From contig JAFZJT010000296.1 in the NCBI GenBank assembly GCA_017553815.1, positions 1 through 7,805 on the forward strand: 7,805 nucleotides of DNA, read 5' to 3'. Position numbers and translations under genes: made by a program. The notes beneath the pieces were generated by a model that saw nothing but the letters and a program-made list of their open reading frames with translations, had not been told where the DNA came from and ran no database searches. Source of the DNA: Clostridia bacterium. Lineage in GTDB: Bacteria > Bacillota_A > Clostridia > Christensenellales > CAG-138. Numbering within the stretch: position 1 is the first letter of the stretch; every line of letters starts with the position of its first letter. Positions 3,977 through 7,805 of the stretch are shown piece by piece.

Positions 3977-6412
3977 GTCATCTACCGAAAATCCAAATAC
4001 TATTCCGAGGAAAACGAGCTTTCCGCGGCGCTTTGCGAGTCGCTCGGCGTTTCGCCGCTTCTTTTGCGCGCACTCCATGTTCGCGGCGCTGAAACGCCAG
4101 AGCAGATCGAGCGCTTTCTTTCCCCTTCCGTCAAGCATTTCCACGACCCCTTCCTTTTGAACGATATGCACAGAGCCGTTGAGCGCATACGCCTTGCGCT
4201 CGACACCTGCGAGAGGATCTGCCTCTTCGGCGATTACGACGTGGACGGCATCTGCGCCACGGCGATGCTGACCGACTACTTCCGTTGCATCGGCGCGGAC
4301 GTTACCTACCATATCCCCTCAAGGAGCGAGGAGGGCTACGGCATGAGCGCCGCCGCGATAGACAAGCTCTATTCGCAGGGCGTTGGGCTCATAATAACCG
4401 TTGATAACGGCATCTCCGCGGCAAGCGAGATCGACCGCTGCACCGAGCTTGGGATGGACGTTATCGTGACGGATCACCACATTCCGCCCGAGCGCATACC
4501 CGATTGCGCCGCCGTCGTAAGCCACACCGTTCCCGGAAGCAAATACCCGAATTCCGTTCTCTGCGGCGCGGGCACGGCCTTCAAGCTCGTTCACGCGCTC
4601 TCCGGCGTGGACGCCGCTATGAAATACGTTTCGCTCGCGGGTCTCGCCTCGGTCGCGGACGTCGTTCCTCTGATCGATGAAAACCGCATCTTCGTTAAGC
4701 TCGGGCTTGAGGCGATAAACGAGGGACGCTGCTGCTTCGGGCTTTCCCGCCTGCTTGACAGCATACCCACCACGAAAAAACCGTACAACACCTGTAATCT
4801 CGGCTTTGCCGTTGCGCCAAGGCTCAACGCCTCGGGGCGAATGAGCGATGCATCGCTCTCGGTCGAGCTCTTCCTTTCCTCCGATTTTCGCGAGATCGAC
4901 CGCATGATAGCCGAGCTGAACAGGCTCAACGAGCTTCGCCAGAAGGATGAAGCCGGAATACTTGCGGACGCGCTCAGCATGATCTCAAAGCGCGATCTAT
5001 CCGACACAAGGGCGATAGTGCTCTGCAAAAACGACTGGAACGGCGGCGTTATCGGCATCGCGGCGTCGAGGATACTCGAGATGTTCCACCGCCCCACCAT
5101 ACTCCTATGCGAATCCGGCGGCGTATTAAAGGGCTCGGCAAGATCGATAGACGGCGTCAACATCCACGATGCGCTCAGTGCCGTCAAAGACTGCTTCATG
5201 AGATTCGGCGGGCATGCGAAGGCTGCGGGCGTCACGATGGAGCAGAGCAGGGTCGAGGAATTCGACAGAAGGCTCAACGAATACCTCAAATCCGCCTTCA
5301 CCGACGCGGATTTTGCCGCGAGGAAGGATTACGAATTCGAGATACCGACCTCGGCGGTCACGACCGAGCTTATTCGCGAGATCTCCCTGCTTGCGCCGTT
5401 TGGCGAATGCAATCCCTCCCCTGTTTTCCGCTCGAGCGGCGTTGAGATCGGCAAGATCCGGCGCTTTGGAAACGATTCGCAGCACACCAAGTTCGATGTT
5501 CTCTGCCCCTCGGGTTGCCTTGAGGCGGTCTGGTTCGGCTCCGCGCCGTTTTTCAAGGGGCTTTTGAGCGCCGAAAAGCTGGACTTGCTTTATACCCCGA
5601 CCATAAATACATGGTGCGGAAGCGACGGCATACAGCTCCGCGTCAAATGGGCGCAGGCGCAGACCCCCGACGACGCGGGGGCATACATTGAAAAGGGGCT
5701 TTGGAATTTCTGCGACGCATTCGTTGAAAACTCCTGCTATCTGCCCACGGGCGCTCCCTCCCGCGCCGAGAAATGCTCCATGAGCCTCACCGAGCTCTAT
5801 TCAGGCAGGCTCTCCGGCGTAATGGCGCTTGCCTTCTCCCCCGAGAGCGCGAAAAAGGCGATCGAGGAGCTCGCTTCCTCAGCGCTGAGCGTGGCTATCT
5901 GTTTCGGCTGCCCGCCCGAATCCTCGGTCTGCGACAATGTTCTGGTCATCGCGCCAAAGGTGTTCCAGCTTCCTGAGTTCGGCTACAGCACCGTCACCAT
6001 CCTCGACGAGCCGCATTTCGACGGCGTTATGGATGCGCTCGAAGCGAGGCTCAAGTCATCGAAGCTGCTCCTGCTTTCTGGCTATTTGCCGGAAAACCTT
6101 CCCGCGTTCGCCCCGGTCGCTTCGCTCTTCACCGCTGAGAGGGAGTATCTGACCGAATGCTACAGCTTCACTATGAACAAGCTTTCAAGCTGCTGCTGCT
6201 CGTTTGAGGAGCTCGTATGCAAGCTCTCCGAGAGCATTGGCGAGCCGAAATACTGCTCAAGATTCGCGCTTCGCGTGTTCATAGAGCTGGGCTTCGTGCG
6301 CATGAATCAGCGCGGCTCGCTTGAACCGGCAGTTATCGTTCCCACCTGTCTTTCAAAAAGCAGACTCTATTCCGCGGTTGCCGCTTTACAGAGCGCCAAA
6401 GCAGATGTATAA
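3974..6412 (+). CDS. recJ: Single-stranded-DNA-specific exonuclease RecJ
   Basis: 812 residues from TTG 3974 (first residue read as Met). RecJ degrades single-stranded DNA 5' to 3', with two metal ions, in recombination and mismatch/base-excision repair, in the cytoplasm. The DHH phosphoesterase core is intact: GDYDVDG at 86-92, TVDNG at 142-146, the name motif DHH at 167-169, and LAGLASVADVVPL (about 225-237). The DHHA1 half follows, with GGVIGIAASRI, GSARSIDG from 387 and the GGHAKAAG motif at 412-419. An OB fold for DNA binding begins at about 457 (LAPFGECNPSP near 473-483). A C-terminal region of about 200 residues, ending in a helical FALRVFIELGFVRMNQRG segment, is the extension of the longer Firmicutes RecJ (B. 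subtilis type, about 780 residues), absent from the shorter E. coli enzyme. A cysteine triplet, SSCCCSF, lies in that part. apt follows 37 bases after the stop with no terminator between, so the two are probably co-transcribed. Confidence 0.95.
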   Translation: MVIYRKSKYYSEENELSAALCESLGVSPLLLRALHVRGAETPEQIERFLSPSVKHFHDPFLLNDMHRAVERIRLALDTCERICLFGDYDVDGICATAMLTDYFRCIGADVTYHIPSRSEEGYGMSAAAIDKLYSQGVGLIITVDNGISAASEIDRCTELGMDVIVTDHHIPPERIPDCAAVVSHTVPGSKYPNSVLCGAGTAFKLVHALSGVDAAMKYVSLAGLASVADVVPLIDENRIFVKLGLEAINEGRCCFGLSRLLDSIPTTKKPYNTCNLGFAVAPRLNASGRMSDASLSVELFLSSDFREIDRMIAELNRLNELRQKDEAGILADALSMISKRDLSDTRAIVLCKNDWNGGVIGIAASRILEMFHRPTILLCESGGVLKGSARSIDGVNIHDALSAVKDCFMRFGGHAKAAGVTMEQSRVEEFDRRLNEYLKSAFTDADFAARKDYEFEIPTSAVTTELIREISLLAPFGECNPSPVFRSSGVEIGKIRRFGNDSQHTKFDVLCPSGCLEAVWFGSAPFFKGLLSAEKLDLLYTPTINTWCGSDGIQLRVKWAQAQTPDDAGAYIEKGLWNFCDAFVENSCYLPTGAPSRAEKCSMSLTELYSGRLSGVMALAFSPESAKKAIEELASSALSVAICFGCPPESSVCDNVLVIAPKVFQLPEFGYSTVTILDEPHFDGVMDALEARLKSSKLLLLSGYLPENLPAFAPVASLFTAEREYLTECYSFTMNKLSSCCCSFEELVCKLSESIGEPKYCSRFALRVFIELGFVRMNQRGSLEPAVIVPTCLSKSRLYSAVAALQSAKADV

Positions 6413-6449
6413 TATCAATAATTAAAAACTCTTCCGCGAGGTGAAGAAT

Positions 6450-6974
6450 ATGATGAACGAAGAAAAACTCAAAAAAACGGTTCGCGACATCCCCGATTTT
6501 CCGACCGAGGGCATACTTTTCCGCGACATAACGACCCTTGTTAAGGATCCCGAGGCCTACGGCTCGCTCATTGCGACGCTCGCAAACGAGCTGCGCCCCT
6601 ACGATATCGACATAGTCATCGGCCCCGAGGCGCGCGGCTTCGTGGTCGGCTCCGCCGTTGCCTACGCGCTTCGCGCGGGCTTCGTGCTGGCAAGAAAGCC
6701 CGGCAAGCTTCCATGTGAGGTCAAGCGCCTTGAATACGGTCTTGAATACGGCAGCGACTGCCTTGAGGTGCATGTTGACGCGATCAAGCCCGGAATGCGC
6801 GTTGCGCTTGTGGACGATCTGCTTGCAACGGGCGGCACAGCGCGCGCGGTCATCGAGCTTGTTCGCAGCATGGGCGCCACGGTCGAAGCGGCGGCCTTCG
6901 CCATCGAGCTTTCGGCGCTTGACGGCCGCGAAAAGCTTGACGGAGTTCCGGTCATAACCGCGATGACATATTAA
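6450..6974 (+). CDS. apt: Adenine phosphoribosyltransferase
   Basis: 174 residues, about the usual length. The enzyme joins adenine to PRPP to give AMP, the purine salvage step, in the cytoplasm. Start: the binding site GAGGTG at 6438-6443 is 6 bases before ATG 6450; ATG 6453 is an alternative, and GTG 6441 lies inside the binding site and is rejected. Family marks are all present: VRDIPDFPTEGILFRDIT at the N-terminus (APT-specific), PEARGFVVGSAVAYAL, the flexible-loop RKPGKLP, and the PRPP-binding loop VALVDDLLATGGTA (118-131) with the D122-D123 pair. The C-terminus is short and ends PVITAMTY, in place of the frequent ...L-Y ending. It follows recJ closely and is separated from the rel gene by a 15-bp stem-loop. 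Confidence 0.95.
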   Translation: MMNEEKLKKTVRDIPDFPTEGILFRDITTLVKDPEAYGSLIATLANELRPYDIDIVIGPEARGFVVGSAVAYALRAGFVLARKPGKLPCEVKRLEYGLEYGSDCLEVHVDAIKPGMRVALVDDLLATGGTARAVIELVRSMGATVEAAAFAIELSALDGREKLDGVPVITAMTY

Positions 6975-6985
6975 TACAGTATCCG

Positions 6986-7030
6986 TATGCCAATAAATAA
7001 TTTTTATTTATTGGCATAACTATTTTCTTT
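6986..7030 (+). terminator. 15-bp perfect AT-rich stem-loop after apt, then T-rich stretch
   Basis: TATGCCAATAAATAA at 6986-7000 is exactly complementary to 7004-7018, with a 3-base TTT loop, 11 bases after the apt stop. ACTATTTTCTTTT follows. Position and T-rich tail suit a terminator for the recJ-apt transcript. Only the GCC/GGC core is G+C, so it may also, or instead, act as a 3' stabiliser with read-through into rel. Confidence 0.6.
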
Positions 7031-7053
7031 TAGCTTGAACGGTGGATAAAAGC

Positions 7054-7083
7054 GGGCGGGATATCCTTTCGGTATCCGAGCCC
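7054..7083 (+). other. GC-rich hairpin in the leader of the rel gene
   Basis: GGGC 7054-7057 pairs with GCCC 7080-7083, GGATA 7059-7063 with TATCC 7073-7077, and CC with GG around a TTTC loop. It sits about 60 bases before the rel start and no T run follows, so it reads as leader RNA structure, not a terminator. I see no convincing promoter between the two hairpins and the gene; a TATATAAA at 7116-7123 lacks a -35 partner. Confidence 0.4.
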
Positions 7084-7144
7084 CGACTATCTGCCACTCG
7101 CTATTTACTGTTCACTATATAAACGTCCGGAGGTGTGAAGGTTT

Positions 7145-7805
7145 ATGGACAGGCTCATTGCCGCGTGCGAAAAGAAATTCCCCCCCGAAAAAACAGAATT
7201 ACTTAAAAAGGCGATAGAGTTTGCAAAGACCGTTCACGCCAATCAGAAGCGTGAATCGAAAGAGCCTTACTATGTTCACCCCGAGGCGGTGGCCATGATC
7301 CTCGTTGACATGGAGATGGATCCCGACACAGTTATCGCGGGGCTTCTTCACGACACCGTTGAGGACGGCATGGACGTAAGCGTAGAGCAGGTATCCGCCA
7401 TGTTCGGCAAGGATATCGCCAAGATGGTGGACGGCGTTACCAAGCTGACGAACACCAACATTACAAGGATGCTCTCGCACGAGGATCGACAGGCGGAGAA
7501 CCTTCGCAAGATGTTCCTCGCGATAGCAAACGACGTTCGCGTGGTCATCATCAAGCTTGCCGACCGCCTGCACAACATGCGAACCCTCGGCTACTGCAGC
7601 CCAGAAAAGCAGAAGCGAAAGGCGCAGGAAACGATGGATATTTACGCGCCGCTCGCGGAGCGCTTCGGCATGGGCGCAATCAAGGTGGAGCTCGAGGATC
7701 TCTCGTTCCGATTCCTGATGCCCGAGGAATACAGGCATCTTGAATCCCTTATCGAGCCCAAGCAGACCGAGCGCATGTCGCTTCTCAAAACGGCTATGCG
7801 CAGGA
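7145..7805 (+). CDS. rel: Bifunctional (p)ppGpp synthetase/hydrolase (Rel), N-terminal part, cut by right edge
   Basis: The frame from ATG 7145 is open for 220 codons to the window end. GGAGGTG at 7129-7135 lies about 11 bases before the ATG, slightly long. The protein makes and breaks the stringent-response alarmone (p)ppGpp in the cytoplasm. The visible part is the HD-type hydrolase domain: YYVHPEAVA (H45), GLLHDTVEDG (HD at 69-70, ED at 73-74), and KLADRLHNMRTL (137-148, with D140). All four metal or catalytic positions of Rel enzymes are kept, so the hydrolase is probably active, unlike in RelA. The sequence then enters AERFGMGAIKVELEDLSFRFL, the link to the synthetase domain, which lies beyond the window, as would TGS and ACT domains. 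A typical member has about 730 residues. The symbol could equally be relA or spoT; the intact HD and single-copy context suggest the long bifunctional form. Confidence 0.93.
   Translation, partial: MDRLIAACEKKFPPEKTELLKKAIEFAKTVHANQKRESKEPYYVHPEAVAMILVDMEMDPDTVIAGLLHDTVEDGMDVSVEQVSAMFGKDIAKMVDGVTKLTNTNITRMLSHEDRQAENLRKMFLAIANDVRVVIIKLADRLHNMRTLGYCSPEKQKRKAQETMDIYAPLAERFGMGAIKVELEDLSFRFLMPEEYRHLESLIEPKQTERMSLLKTAMRR

Noticed and set aside
3866..4312. Long open frames on - opposite recJ and apt (also 4319-4594, 4591-5301, 5126-5485, 6333-6773)
   Set aside because: They are shadows of strongly supported + strand genes in G+C-rich DNA; low-complexity, no family pattern, no binding sites.
7199..7738. 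179-codon open frame on - in the last part of the window
   Set aside because: It lies wholly opposite the rel hydrolase domain, whose motifs HD, ED and KLADRLHNMRTL are unmistakable on +.

Overview
The window reads as a chromosomal segment of an anaerobic Firmicute of the class Clostridia. The evidence is the gene order (a small TIGR04086-type membrane protein, recJ, apt, a rel-type gene, all on +), the Gram-positive style of the proteins, strong GGAGG ribosome binding sites, and a cell-surface protein of a kind common in gut clostridia. No species can be named from this sequence alone.

The left part, to about 2950, is accessory and reads on the - strand. It holds one large exported multi-domain surface protein and, downstream of it, the start of a small membrane protein that runs off the left edge. 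The large gene is not open as given. It reads in three pieces: a signal peptide and N-terminal module; then DNRLRE, ricin-like, Ig-like and unknown C-terminal domains; then a 68-residue tail. Two small indels separate the pieces, one at an AT repeat and one at an A run. Restoring both gives a protein of about 886 residues that ends at 290. This is either a recent pseudogene, a sequence error, or slippage-mediated switching. The missense tail past 496 was recovered by reading the other frame by hand.

The middle, about 2950 to 3393, is a 440-base non-coding region between divergent genes. It holds two candidate promoters for the surface gene, one of them with a run of seven G in its spacer, and several candidate RNA hairpins facing the + genes.

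The right part, from 3394 to the end, is housekeeping and clearly richer in G+C. A four-helix membrane protein is followed by recJ (single-strand DNA exonuclease, TTG start, with its own good promoter), apt (adenine salvage) close behind recJ, an AT-rich 15-bp stem-loop, and the first 220 codons of a bifunctional (p)ppGpp synthetase/hydrolase with an intact HD hydrolase site. DNA repair, purine salvage and the stringent response sit side by side, an arrangement common in Clostridia. The most unusual material is in the left half: the interrupted surface protein with its uncharacterised C-terminal domain and the small membrane protein behind it.
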